From Mesorhabditis belari (taxonomy: Eukaryota > Nematoda > Chromadorea > Rhabditida > Rhabditidae), in contig CAUEEP010000899.1 of NCBI GenBank assembly GCA_958450365.1, positions 361,001 to 425,000 on the forward strand: a DNA stretch of 64,000 nucleotides, read 5' to 3'. Positions 9,283 through 20,099 of this stretch are shown piece by piece. The notes beneath the pieces are model-generated. The model worked only from the letters and a program-made list of their open reading frames with translations, did no database searches and had not been told where the DNA came from. Within the stretch, counting starts at the first letter, position 1; each line of letters starts with the position of its first letter. Both the position numbers and the translations under genes were made by a program.

Positions 9283-10880
9283 TCACAGCTCCAACGTTAA
9301 ATAATTTCCGGCGTTCTTGGGGTTCACCTCCTTTTGCAAAGAGCTGACAATTTGTGTGAATGTCGGTCTCGTGTGAGCTTCGATCCCCCAGCAGTCCAGC
9401 ATCAAATCGGCGCTAAAATAGCAGTCGAAATTCTTGGAAACGAACATATAGTGGATGATCGATAATCGAGTTAACAAATCGGGAAAATTGTTTGCTAATT
9501 GAAAGCCATGATAATGTGGTAGTCTCCGTTGGGACCAGAAATTTTAAGGTGCGCTAAAATCACGGAAACATCTTTTCAGCAGATTTCATGCCAAACGTCG
9601 CAATCAATTCAAAAGCCTAAGTGTTATATAGAGAATTGAAGCCTGAATTCTTGTCTACATTTCTGTACCAAAAGATCTTTGATTGGAGTTTTATAGTCCA
9701 TTTTTCAGACCCTCAAATGACCTAGCCTCCAGCACGCTTCCATTTCTAGCTGTTTTCTAACTTTGGATGCGATTTTGGTAAAATTTGAATTGAGTTTTTG
9801 AATTGATGAATTGATTGCGACCTTTGGCATGCAATCTGCTGAAAAGGTGTTTCCGTACATTTGATACACTCTGTAAATTTGTTAAATGAGCAGTTTGAAG
9901 TAAGCATGTTTTAACAGGGACCTTAACACCTTTTAATTCTGGTCAAGTTGAAATGATTCTTTAAAAGACTAATTAGGCGTTTCTTTTTTTTCAAAAAACT
10001 CACAAAAATTTCGGCGTTCCCGGTGGTGGTGCAAGTCGGTGGCCGCGGAGCAGCGTCTGGAGGAGGTCAATCGACGGGATCTCCGAGTAGGGTTCCTCTC
10101 CCAACGAGTACATCTCCCACATCAAAACACCGTATGACCAACTGATAAGGGAAAGGATGTGGTCATAGGATGTGGTCAAATGAGATGAGCCATAGATCAT
10201 TCGACGCAGGGTTTCACACTGATTCCGAATCTCCCTTTCGTTTTTTAAGAAATAGCTTTCTATAAAAAGTTATAAGTGTGTTAAGTTTTAGCGTAAAAAT
10301 GCGTAAATTTGGGGCCAAATAGGAGTGCGACATCAAAAATCTAAGAATATCATCTTCAACTTGAGTGCGATCTGATGGAAGAAAAATGATAAAAGATTGG
10401 TCGGCAGAGACTCTTTTTGACGACTGTATAACTTTTTATAGAAAGTGCTTTCGCAAAAAACGAAAAACAAATTGGGAATCAGAGTGCAAGAAATTCTGCG
10501 TCGAATGGTCTATGGCTGATCTCATTTGGCCACATCCTACTGTTGCCTTTCCCTTGTGAGAGAAATTTAAGGTGAGATTGTTTAGCTTTCACTCACATAT
10601 CAGATTTCTCGGTAAAAATCTGTAGATCCATCGCCTCGGGCGCCGTCCATTTGATGGGGAATTGTCCCTGGACGGATTGGTAAAACAAGCGATCCCCATA
10701 AGATCGACTCAGTCCGAAGTCACAAAGCTGTGAATGAATAGAGATTAAGGTCAACTTTATTGACTTTAAATAGAGTTACTACGTGAAACTCAAAAGCCGG
10801 CTTTCCAAGAGCCTTCGAAAAGTCAATCCTAACGACGCTGAATACCGTTTTTACCCTAATCGTACTGACATGACACTGAC

Positions 10881-11210
10881 AAAAAAATGATGAGGCCTCG
10901 CCCTTTCACCTGAGCGATAAAAAGTTGCAGTGATTTGCGAGTTTTCAACTAAATCTCTGAAACTTTGCCATAACATGCCAATGCATATTCCACTTTGGAA
11001 ACAAACCAAATTGAATTTCATTCACTCATCGCGAATAAAAGCGAAAAACTGCAAAATAGATTGATGCGTAAATCAATTTGATTTATTTCCAAAGTTGTGT
11101 CGATGGAATATGCAGCTTATGGCAAAGTATCCGAGATGTTTTTAGAAAACTCGCAAATCACTGCAACTTTTTATCGCTCAGGTGAAAGGGCGAAGCCTCA
11201 TCATTTTTTT
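10881..11210. mobile_element. Foldback MITE in RTK-A intron (paired with 32279-32602)
   Basis: The two ends are inverted repeats of roughly 120 bp. They start AAAAAAATGATGAGGC and contain CGCCCTTTCACCTGAGCGAT and TGATTTGCGAGTTTTC. It lies between the activation-loop and HRD exons. It is present in both RTK-A and RTK-C, so it predates their duplication. Confidence 0.75.
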
Positions 11211-13503
11211 GTTACAACCATTAGAGAAAATACGTTAGATTAACTTTGACTCTACCAACTTTGGCCACTTTGTTGATGGTGAGAAGAATATTTCTGGCGG
11301 CCACGTCTCGATGAACGATTTCTTTGGAGGAGAGGAATTGCGAAAAAAAATCGAGATTTTAAAAAAAACTAATCTTTTAAATATAATAATCTTATGAATG
11401 TGCCCCTATGTGTTTTTTACCAAAGCGCTCGCCACTTGCCAAAGGATCGGCGCCAAATCGCGCTCGTGCAACACGAAATGGCTATTAATCTGAAAAAAGA
11501 GATTCTTTTGTTTTAATTTTTCCATCTCATACATGATTCTCGAATGAATTCAACTCCTTCAACAACGAGTACAAACTGCCGAGCTCACATAACTCGGTGA
11601 TAATCAACGGATTATCCGGCTTTGTCGAACAACCCAACAACGAGAGCAGATACGGATGATAGCCCACGGATTTCATCAAGGTAATCTCGTGGAGAATTTT
11701 TTCTCTTAAAGCTTTTTTTTGAGATTTCTAGGAAAAACTTGGGAGAATTCGATTCGTGGGCGTTAACAGGCGACCCAAGAAATTTGACGGCCAACTGCTT
11801 AACGGCCAGATCACTAGAAAACCAAAGAGAAATTGTGTTCGGAATACAAGAACACAACCCGGAGGAGTCGGAAAAGATTCTGGATCGAGTGCTGTAGTTT
11901 TTATCTGACTAGTAAAAAAACAACCCGTGCACAAAGGTTTCAAATATCTCCGCTCACCGAGAGCAAGTAGTCTTATTGCCAGACAACTAATAGTCACAAT
12001 CTTTTCACTTGGTTGGATAGAGCTTTTCAAATCCTATCCGATGGCGAAAAGAACTCCTTAACACTAGAGCGTATTTTGCGAAACTTTGGACCCTTTGGAA
12101 AAGGGATTAACATGAATAGCCAAATCACAGAAAAAGAGATTCTTTTGTTTTAAGTTAACTTAGCACATGAGGGCTTAAAAGAATCTAGAATTTGAAGCCG
12201 GCTGTAAATTTAGACCAACAAACTCCATTATTTTCATTTATTTTCAAAGTTTGAATATTTTATTTTTAGTTTCTAGTTTCTAATAGTTCTCCATAAATGT
12301 ATACTCTATAGTTTTTGGTCAGAATTCCCTCTGGAATTGTTTTGAGGCTTCAAAAATTATTGGTCACCTTAGAAAAACGCGATCTTGCTTATCCAATTCC
12401 CACCCCATATCCAAAGCAATGTGCCAGACACCGTTTTTTCCTACGAGCGATACGAAAAAAACACACCACGTAAAAGCCCCGATAAAACTAACATCGGATT
12501 CGGAAAGAAGACCCGAAATTACAGGAAATTTGAGCTCATTTGGTTCAGCCATTCACGAGAAACATCCGTGACTCAGCATTGCGTCATGCCGTCGTCTATG
12601 TGTTAAAAAGTTGATTTTAAGGGGGTTCATACATGATTTTTTGCTTATCATCTCGAAAAATGAACAAAAATGAACAAAATGAGCTCACCTCTCCTTCTCG
12701 ACAGCGGGTACTTTGACGGCCACCGTGTATCCGATCGATGATGGCGGAAAGAGAGTCTAAAAAGCGATAGTCCTTCAATCAGTTCCTTTTTTTCATTTCA
12801 CCGTCAGCATCGGGTTAACGAGAGTGCATGGGAGTTTCCCGTGAAAGATCCCACTGAAGACATCGGAGGAGATCCCACTGCCAATCCTTTCTCCCAACAC
12901 CAACAGCGGAACAAAGATCTCCCAATCGTCTCTGATCTCCGCCTTTTTTATGGCATTTAGTTGTGGGAATTGCAAGAGCTCTTGCAGGAAGTGCTTCTTT
13001 CGGCGATTCAATCTAGACTCACTCTAAGTAAAACGTAAGAAATCCATAGCCCAATGGCGTGGCATGGCGATTCTCACAAAAGACAAGTTCTGTGCTGAGT
13101 TTTTTACAAACCGAGCCTTTCGGCGACGCAACATGATGCCAAGAAGCACGAAAACAAATACAAGAATCAGCACTGGAACACACAGCAACCACAATTTGTT
13201 GAAGTTTTTCGAAGTTTCCAGTGGAATTGTGGTGGTAACCTGAAATGCATAAGTATAACACTGTATTTACCGTAAATACTGTAATAGTATCCCACCCCTC
13301 TCGTGCAGTCGCGTAGTCGCAAAGTTTTTCTAGTATTTCATTTGTTTCAAAGCACCCGTACTTCCAAAAATGTATCTTTGGTATCAAAAAATAGCCCTGA
13401 ATTTCAGCTATGATTTGATACCTAAGCGCACTTTGTAGCGTAAACCAGTGTCGTGAAAAATGCGTTCAAAGCCAGACTACGCACCACGCCGCATCGGGAT
13501 ATA

Positions 13504-14173
13504 CAGTCATGGACCAAAGTCTTTTAACATTGGTTTTTAGAAGTTTGTTCTTCGTATATCTTGGTCCAAATCCGAGCAATTTGCATTTGTTTTCTGCGTA
13601 AATATGCCTCTGATTTTTGCAATTGCGTAAATATGCCTCTGATGGCGTGGCTATGGTGAATCAAAAATTTAACAAAGAAATTTCTCGAAAAACAGTGAGT
13701 CGACGCCTGATTCACGGTGGATTGATCTTTTACCGTTTTCGACCACAAATATGGGCCAAGGTTGGTTGTTTTACCAGGACAATGCCCCGTGCCACAAGTC
13801 ACAGCTGCGGATGGGACGCCGTGTTATTTGCGCAACTCACCATAACTTTTTTCTAAGTGAACCAATCTTTATGATTTTGGTTTCATTTTGTAGATCTCAA
13901 TAAGTGCAACAAAATGACATCAAAATCATCAAGATTGGCCGAACGATTGTGAAGTTTGTGAAGTCGAAATTGAAGGGAAACTATTCGGATCAAAAGTGGA
14001 GCTTTGGTACTTCATCCGTCGAGTCTGGACAACTATTGGACCCCAAATTCTACGTGATCTGGTTGACAGCATGCCAAGGAGAATTCAAGCAGTAATGGCG
14101 GCTCGCGGAGGACCTACTAAGTATTGATTTCATAATGTTTTTCTCACATGTTAAAAGACTTTTGTCCATCAAT
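13504..14173 (+). mobile_element. Degenerate Tc1-like transposon in RTK-A intron
   Basis: The left end CAGTCATGGACCAAAGTCTT directly follows TA. The complement of its inner part recurs at about 14150-14172. Transposase pieces include VNQKFNKEISRKTVSRRL (HTH region), FYQDNAPCHKSQLRMGR (second catalytic Asp region) and, near 14000-14110, LVDSMPRRIQAVMAARGGPT, the standard Tc1 C-terminus. The first catalytic segment is deleted and frames shift. The RTK-C counterpart lacks it. Confidence 0.75.
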
Positions 14174-14369
14174 TTTTGGCCCAACTTTTGTTTTATTAAA
14201 AAGTTCATGACACCTGATAAATTGTTAAATCCATCTTCTTGTAATGTTAAAATTAGAGATAATAAGCTCTTTAAATCTTTTAACCGTTTGCAAATTGTTT
14301 TAAAGTTATATATCTTTTCTAACTCTATGTTTTTATAAAAATTCACTGCCTTACCATTTTGGCTTTTTT

Positions 14370-15465
14370 CGAATGGAAGATCAGAAGTAGCGAATTCGGG
14401 TGTGCTTGCTCTACGACTTTAAAGAAGGAAAAAGTGTCCGGGAGAGCCATAGTTCAATCTTGAAATTTTTTGGAGAAGCTGCTTATTTTGAGGAAGCTTG
14501 TAAAAACGGTTTCAACGATTTAGAGAGGGAGACGAAACTCTACAGGATCGAGGACGTGGTCACCGCCCTCCAGCGCTCAACGATGACGATCTTCGAGAAG
14601 CCATAGAAGATGACCCAACCTTGTCCACTCGGGAACTTGCAAAAATGTTTGCTGTAGGCCACACAACAACTGTGGACCATTTACACCGTTTGGGTAAAGC
14701 GAATCTCGTGGGAGAATGGCTATCTCATCAACTTAGTGACGCTAATAAAGCTACTCGAGCGACTATGACCGGTATTCTTCTTCATCTATCAAAAAATCAA
14801 GGTTTTTGGGACACTATTGTGACGGCCGATGAAAAATGGATTTACTACGATAACCCATCGCGAAAACAGAAGTGGTTAAGTCCAGGAGAACAGTCAAAAA
14901 ACGACGCCACAACGTGATCCGGATGGAAGAAAGGCCATGTTATCTGTTTGGTGGAATTCCCGTGATCTGATACACTTTGAGGTTCTACATTCTCGTCCAA
15001 CAGTTACCTCAGATCTATATGTGCAACAGCTGGAACTTTTAGACCAGGCTCTCAAGAATCAAGGTGTAAACGCATCGACTGTGAGATATCTGCAAGATTA
15101 CGCGCGCTCACACACAGCAAAGATGACGCAAGAAAAACTCGAGGAATTGAATTGGGAATGTCTCCCGCAGCCGCCGTATAGCCCAGATCTGGCACCCTCA
15201 GACTACCGCTTATTTCGATCTATGAAGCACTTCCTGACCGATAAACATTTCAAGGATCACGACGAAGTCCGAATTTGGGTAAACCAATACTTTGACTCGC
15301 AGCTTCAGGATTGCTTCAGCAAAGGGATCCGAGATTTGGAAGAAAAATGGAGAAAGACTATTGCCAACAATGGAGAATATCTTTTGGATTACAACGCCTT
15401 TTTTTCTTTTTGTAGAGCTAGATTTGTTTTTCATTAAAAGGGTATTTTCATTCCGGACAACCTAA
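14370..15465 (+). mobile_element. Degenerate mariner transposon in RTK-A intron
   Basis: The right terminal repeat (complement TTAGGTTGTCCGGAATGAAA) ends at 15465 and is followed by TA. No matching left terminal repeat is found next to 14370; 14174-14369 is unexplained AT-rich DNA. The transposase is in three frames: an N-terminal HTH from 14370 with an early TAG, 14621-14917 with TADEKWIYYDNPSRKQKWL (first catalytic Asp), and 14937-15437 with LQDYARSHTAK and PPYSPDLAPSDYRLF (D,D34D). It is inactive because of the stop and frameshifts. Confidence 0.85.
14621..15437 (+). pseudogene. Mariner transposase remnant (D,D34D)
   Basis: The second HTH (STRELAKMFAVGHTTTVDHL) and the catalytic motifs TADEKW, LQDYARSH and YSPDLAPSDY are recognisable. 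A frameshift lies near 14917-14937, and the N-terminal 80 residues sit in another frame with a stop. Mariner transposases normally run to about 345 residues, so most of the protein is represented but broken. Confidence 0.85.
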
Positions 15466-16048
15466 TATTACAGTATTTATGGTGTCTTTCGTTTTGAATT
15501 CTTAAAAGATTTGAGACTAGGAATCATTTCTATTATCGTTTGCTGTAAGTATTTCATTAGCTTCTAATGTTCATGAATAGGTTATGGTAGCTTAACAGAC
15601 TTTCTCAAGCTTTTGACTAGACATCTCCGTCGTCGGAACACATGCGGGATTGGGTGTCGTTTGTGCAAAGAATTGATGGCCGGCTCTTGGGAAAGAGTCA
15701 TCAGAGTCCTACAATCATTTAATGCGTTAACAGTATCGTTTTTCTTGCATCAAACCTCAGTCATTATTGTCATCCAAAAGGCACATCGGCCACTCGAGAC
15801 GCGAAAAGTGAGCTGCTGGATCGTGGCCGGCCAACGAACGTTGGAACGTTGCGATATTTCACAACTGAAGTTTAGAAAACAATCCCCAAGTGCTTACTGA
15901 ATAAACCTATTCATCGTCAACCATGGCTCCTGATTTGTGTCGATTGTGGTACCCAAATAGACGGTCAACGCGCAGTCGTGGTCAATCGTTTCCTACAGTC
16001 AGATTTGAACTCATAAAATGGAAATAACAGAACACCCAGTTTTACTAC

Positions 16049-16121
16049 AGGATGACCGCCAATTATAGTGACTCACTTCTGAGGGAATAGCTCAGCGAGA
16101 ACTCAATGAATCCGTCTCAAA
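16049..16121. repeat. Dispersed ~70-bp module (other copies 3181-3255, 36075-36148, 52586-52655, 59730-59802)
   Basis: The core GATGACCGCCAATTATAGTG, then ACTCACTTCTGAGGG, TAGCTCAGCGAGAACTCAAT. Copies sit in both the RTK block and both arms of the DEG/ENaC palindrome; shorter pieces are at 52895-52925 and 59440-59470. It has the look of a short non-autonomous element. Its identity is unknown. Confidence 0.6.
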
Positions 16122-16902
16122 GGAGGTCCACAAAGTTTTATCAACTCTTAGGTTGTTACATACCTTGTTTGAAAGTTTCATTTAGAGATGAATATCAAGC
16201 AATCGACTTGCGGTTTTCCCTACCAGAAAGCCGTAGTATTTCTTCATAACCTGCGACTTCAAAAGTTATGAGACCCTGAGAAGTGAGTTGCTGGAATTGG
16301 TGGTCACCCTTTAGGGTACCACCGGATTTACTACAATGTCTAATGAAACTTCAATGAGCCTTGTCAGCTTATTTACCCATTCAATTGTCCCGGCGACGAT
16401 CGATCCGTTCATGTTGTCGCCCAACATCACAAAATATGGTTGCTCCGGTGATTTCGGTTGGGAAAAGTCAAGCGAAATATATTCATTGCCACTTGTTGGA
16501 AACGGGTAGATCGAGACTGGGACGATGACTGGGGCTGAATGGAGGTTTGGTGTGATAATAAGGGAATTGTTTTGTTTTTAGTCTTTGTTTTGCTTTGTTA
16601 TAGCCTAATATCCGCTAAAATGGTTGGCGGTGAGATAACGTGAATCTTTCCAAGAAACATCTTTCTCTGAGATATAATTTCTGAATTCAGACAAACGGGG
16701 AAATTGTTTTCAGCTAAACAAACCGTCTTCAAACACATTCAAATGAAAAATATAAAACGCGTCGGCGATCGGAAAGAAATTATCAAGGGTGTGATAGGCG
16801 AGCGTGAAGATGGCGGGTAAACTGAAGAGCCGATAGTTGACCACGCAGAACGGGGATTTCCCGTCGTGATTCCTGTGAGATAAGGGCTTTCATTATCAAA
16901 TA

Positions 16903-17331
16903 TTAGGTTGGCAAGAAAGTTTGTAGAAAAAGTTTGGACGGTGATGTCTCAAAAACCAAGCCATCCATTTTTCTCAAATCTTTTTTGATAAACTTTTTGA
17001 GTGAACAGCTTTAAGACGAGTTTTTAATGGGTTTTAATGGATAGGTAATCGATCACAGTCAAAACCTAAAAGCAAGTACTTAAAACAGCAAAAATTTGCA
17101 ATTAAACCAAGTTTTATCTAATAGAGAAAAGTGAGCTGAAGTTAAGCAGGAGAATTTTACTTTTTCATAGATCTCTAAAATTTTAGGAGAAAGCTGCGCT
17201 TATTTTTTACGAGTAACTTCTTGGAGTCGACTTGTAAGTAGTATAACAAAGTGTTCTTGAATTCAATCAGTGGATTTGTTTTTAACAGATTTCCAGTTCA
17301 AATTGTTCCAAAGACTTTTTTGCCAACCCAA
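16903..17331. mobile_element. Mariner-type MITE in RTK-A intron
   Basis: The ends TTAGGTTGGCAAGAAAGTTT and (complement) TTGGGTTGGCAAAAAAGTCT are flanked by TA. It is 429 bp with no ORF. The RTK-C counterpart (36973-38045) is 1073 bp because of internal repetition. Confidence 0.75.
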
Positions 17332-17374
17332 TAATTATTACTATTATTTATTGTCAGCTAAGTTCTAGAGTAGT

Positions 17375-17553
17375 CATGGGAAAATTCCAGCCCGAGCCTA
17401 ATTTCACCTTCGTTTTCTTGGCCGATTCTTGGCCGATTGCGCTGAATTTGTCTAGATAGAAATCTCGAAATTTTCAGCTTGTAGACAAAATTTCAGAGCA
17501 ATCGGCCAAGAAAGCGAAGGTGGAATTTAGGTTTCGCTTCGAATTTTCCCATG
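17375..17553. repeat. Foldback hairpin element (paired with 38089-38267)
   Basis: It begins CATGGGAAAATTCCAGC and ends with the near complement. CACCTTCG...TCTTGGCCGAT is mirrored as ATCGGCCAAGA...CGAAGGTG. It lies just downstream of the second RTK ectodomain exon. Confidence 0.65.
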
Positions 17554-18504
17554 TCTAGTATAAACGAGTGCTAGTTGCACTGAAACAACCTCATAACTGT
17601 CTCGTTCCTGCTCGTCCAATCCGCGTTGTTGACATAGAGTTGAAATTCGTGCCTACAACCATCTTGCGACAGAACGACGAGCTCAGAGACGTACATGGTG
17701 ATTGTACATTGACTACAGTCAACAGACAACACGTTACATGGCTAAAAGTTCGAAAGAGTTAAGCTCATTCGGCCATTCGTTTTTGAAAAAGAACACAAGT
17801 GTCATGGCCATTTTACTTGCAAATAACCTTTGCGCGAACCTTGAAAACTGTCCAATTTAAGCCGGGAAAAATTTCCTGTCTCGACACCGAGGCGATCGGG
17901 GCCGTTCGTGAGAGCGTGATTGGACAGAATTGGGACGAAATCAGGGGGAAAATCAATAGTTTCACATAAACGAGCAACATTTGCTGTCCTAGCTGATTTT
18001 TTTTCTTTCGAAGTACTGAAAAGGTAAGAAACGTATGACGCGTCACTTTCGGCTCTCAAGGAAAATCGGTCGGCTTATGTTGGTAATTCCCGGTCTTTTC
18101 CTGGACAAGGGGGTTTTCAGAAAAGCATTCAAAGCTTTTTCGTATAAGTTTTGACAAACAAAAAATGTTTTATCAAAATTGGGGATTGTTTTATTGAAAA
18201 AAATATAGCATGCCTTCAAGATTAGAATTGTTTTTTAAAGTTATTTGAGGCCTTGCTAAAAACAACTCTTCAACAATTAACTTTTTAACACCGCCGCTGT
18301 ACTCTCTGGCACTATGTGTGCTTATAATTTGCTTAAGCTGATTCACAAAGTCACAAAGGGGGGGGGGCAGGGGCACACATTCGATTTTCGATTATATGGG
18401 GCATTCGATCATGAGAATCTCAAAAATCAACTTGGGTTTAGATGTTTTTGTGTTAGTTTTTGAAATACTGACGCTTTACACAGCCATATCCGTCGTAAGT
18501 GACC

Positions 18505-18705
18505 TATTTGGCAAAACTTGCAAGTTTGGCTAGTGAGCCACTTGCAAGTAAGGTCCAAGTGGACGCTTGTGAAACCCACTTGCCACTTGCGCACTTGCAA
18601 GTGGACGTTGGTGAAAGTCACTTTTCGCAAAAACTTGCGCACTTGACCCCCACTTGCAAGTTTTGGCCAAAAACTTGCAAGTGAAGACGTTGGTGAAACC
18701 GGGCC
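18505..18705. repeat. Cluster of ACTTGCAAGT palindromes upstream of RTK-A (paired with 39243-39437)
   Basis: At least five copies of the palindrome ACTTGCAAGT or half sites (CACTTGC, CTTGCAAG) occur within 200 bp, ending in TTGGTGAAACCGGGCCC. It lies 0.5-0.7 kb upstream of the RTK-A start codon. A regulatory cluster or the end of a non-autonomous element are both possible. Confidence 0.45.
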
Positions 18706-18872
18706 CAAGACAAATACATATGCAATCTTGCCATTTCAAATCGAAAGAACTAAACAAACTTGTTTGAATAAAATGTGTTTTTGCAGCTGTGTTTTTGGAA
18801 AATTTCAAGAGACACCAAGCGACACAAAAGAACCAAAAAACTAAACTAAAATTGTTTGGCCAAGCTTTGTTT

Positions 18873-19211
18873 TCATGTTCCCTCTCTGATAATGGAATAT
18901 GCAATCGAAACACCGTTCCAATCGACGATTTCATTCTTCTTTCTTCTTCCAACTTTCAATTCTTCCAACTTCCAGCTTCCAACTTCCAGTTTGAGAAAAT
19001 TCAAAGTCATCAAAGGAATCGCCATCAAGTGCTCTGCGATTTCTGCAGCTAGTACATGAAAGAAATCTAGTTTGAAATCAAAACAGGAAATCATTTCGTT
19101 AGCTTTGTAATTTCTAGGATGATCCAGTAGGATCAATCGGCCATCGTCTTCATTTTTGAAAAAATTTGGTAGCACAAGAAAGGCAGTTAAAAGAATTAGC
19201 AGTTTGGGCAA
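18873..19211 (-). CDS. Unrecognised coding segment with hydrophobic leader, upstream of RTK-A
   Basis: The open frame contains PKLLILLTAFLVLPNF and then DDGRLILLDHPRNYK and FHVLAAEIAEHL. No ATG is in frame near the leader, so it would be an internal exon or a decayed start. The copy at 39600-39953 differs mainly by substitutions, including three consecutive synonymous codons (GTG CTA CCA versus GTC CTG CCC), which suggests past coding constraint. It could be a separate small gene or an extra 5' exon of the RTK; I cannot tell. Confidence 0.35.
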   Translation of the reverse strand: MPKLLILLTAFLVLPNFFKNEDDGRLILLDHPRNYKANEMISCFDFKLDFFHVLAAEIAEHLMAIPLMTLNFLKLEVGSWKLEELKVGRRKKNEIVDWNGVSIAYSIIREGT

Positions 19212-19339
19212 GTTTTCAACACTGAATTTAAATGTTGGAATGTACGTTACTCAAGAGGACTTTGTTCCATTATTTACGAGTCGACTCCAAGAAATTACTC
19301 GTAGAAAATAAGTGCAGCTTTCCCCTAAAATCAGTCAAA

Positions 19340-20099
19340 AATCAGTCAAGAAAATGAAAGTGAAATTAGGTTGGGGCTGGAATTTTCTCATGTCTAGTCT
19401 ACAACTTAGCTGACAATAAATAATAGTGATAAATATTGAGTTGGCAAAAAAAAGTCTTCGGAACGATTTGAACTCGGATTTCGCAAAAACCAAATCCACG
19501 AATTCAAGAACACTTTATTCTACTATTTACAAGTCGACTTCAAGAAATTACTTGTAAAAAAGGAATGAATAAAATTGTGCTTTTACTACATACAAGTTTT
19601 GTAGTTTGAAAACAGCTGAGAATGGAAGCGTGACTGGTCGGATTGGGCTCATTTGAGGGCCTGAAAAATGGACTATAAAACTCCAATCAAAGATCTTTTG
19701 GTACAGAAATGTAGACAAGAATTCAGGCTTCAATTCTCTATATAACACTTAGGCTTTTGAATTGATTGCGACGTTTGGCATGAAATCTGCTGAAAAGATG
19801 TTTCCGTGATTTTAGCGCACCTTAAAATTTCCGGTCCCAACGGAGACTACCACATTATCATGGCTTTCAATTAGCAAACAATTTTCCCGATTTGTTGGAA
19901 CGATTATCGATCATCCACTATATTTTAGTTTCCAAGAATTTTGACTGCTATTTTAGCGCCGATTTGATGCTTGATTTTGGTTCCTAATAAAGTCTTTTTA
20001 AAATGTACTTGAAATATTTCATGATATGAACCAGATTTATTCACCCATCCCTAAACAAATTACAACAGTAAGAATATAAAAAACAAGACATACACACAC
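19340..20099. repeat. Inverted, shuffled copies of RTK-A flank segments
   Basis: 19370-19480 is the reverse complement of about 17290-17400. 19600-20030 is an inverted copy of about 9100-9730, including the start of the last kinase exon near 19960 on the plus strand. No intact gene is seen. This marks the breakpoint between the RTK-A block and RTK-B. Confidence 0.65.

Larger units (their letters stand above)
9283..17980 (-). pseudogene. RTK-A: receptor tyrosine kinase gene, full-length structure but disabled
   Basis: Exons, 5' to 3': 17980-17840, 17741-17590, 16872-16724, 16528-16377, 15992-15907, 15864-15756, 13239-12802, 12756-12689, 11813-11533, 11489-11421, 11340-11260, 10727-10597, 10141-10004, 9412-9283. 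The first encodes a signal peptide (MLLVYVKLLIFPLISS). Five ectodomain exons follow, then a TM helix (VPVLILVFVFVLLGIM), glycine loop [34 protein letters not shown] and CW...RPTF. Phases match at nearly every junction. Breaks: TAG in the juxtamembrane region (13026-13024); a 23-bp deletion frameshift between beta3 and helix C near 11720; and CG instead of AG at the acceptor of the HRD exon (11341-11342). A Tc1/mariner composite lies in the intron before the TM exon. Role if intact: membrane receptor phosphorylating tyrosines; ligand unknown. Confidence 0.85.

Noticed and set aside
9281..9287. GTGAGT donor at the end of the RTK-A last exon
   Set aside because: The TGA inside it gives a natural kinase C-terminus in both copies, and an AATAAA follows; no further kinase exon is present.
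12364..12606. Hydrophobic ORF in the RTK-A intron (also at 2806 and 34334)
   Set aside because: All three copies are parts of one duplicated non-coding segment; a stop truncates one copy and no splice partners are seen.
15613..15900. Plus-strand ORF opposite RTK-A exon 15864-15756
   Set aside because: The minus strand has matching splice signals and phase with its neighbours; the plus ORF has no partner exons.
17802..18059. Alternative frame of the RTK-A first exon (reading CETIDFPPDFVPIL)
   Set aside because: Open in RTK-A but stopped in RTK-C, and it lacks a start. The other frame has an ATG, a signal peptide and correct donor phase in both copies.
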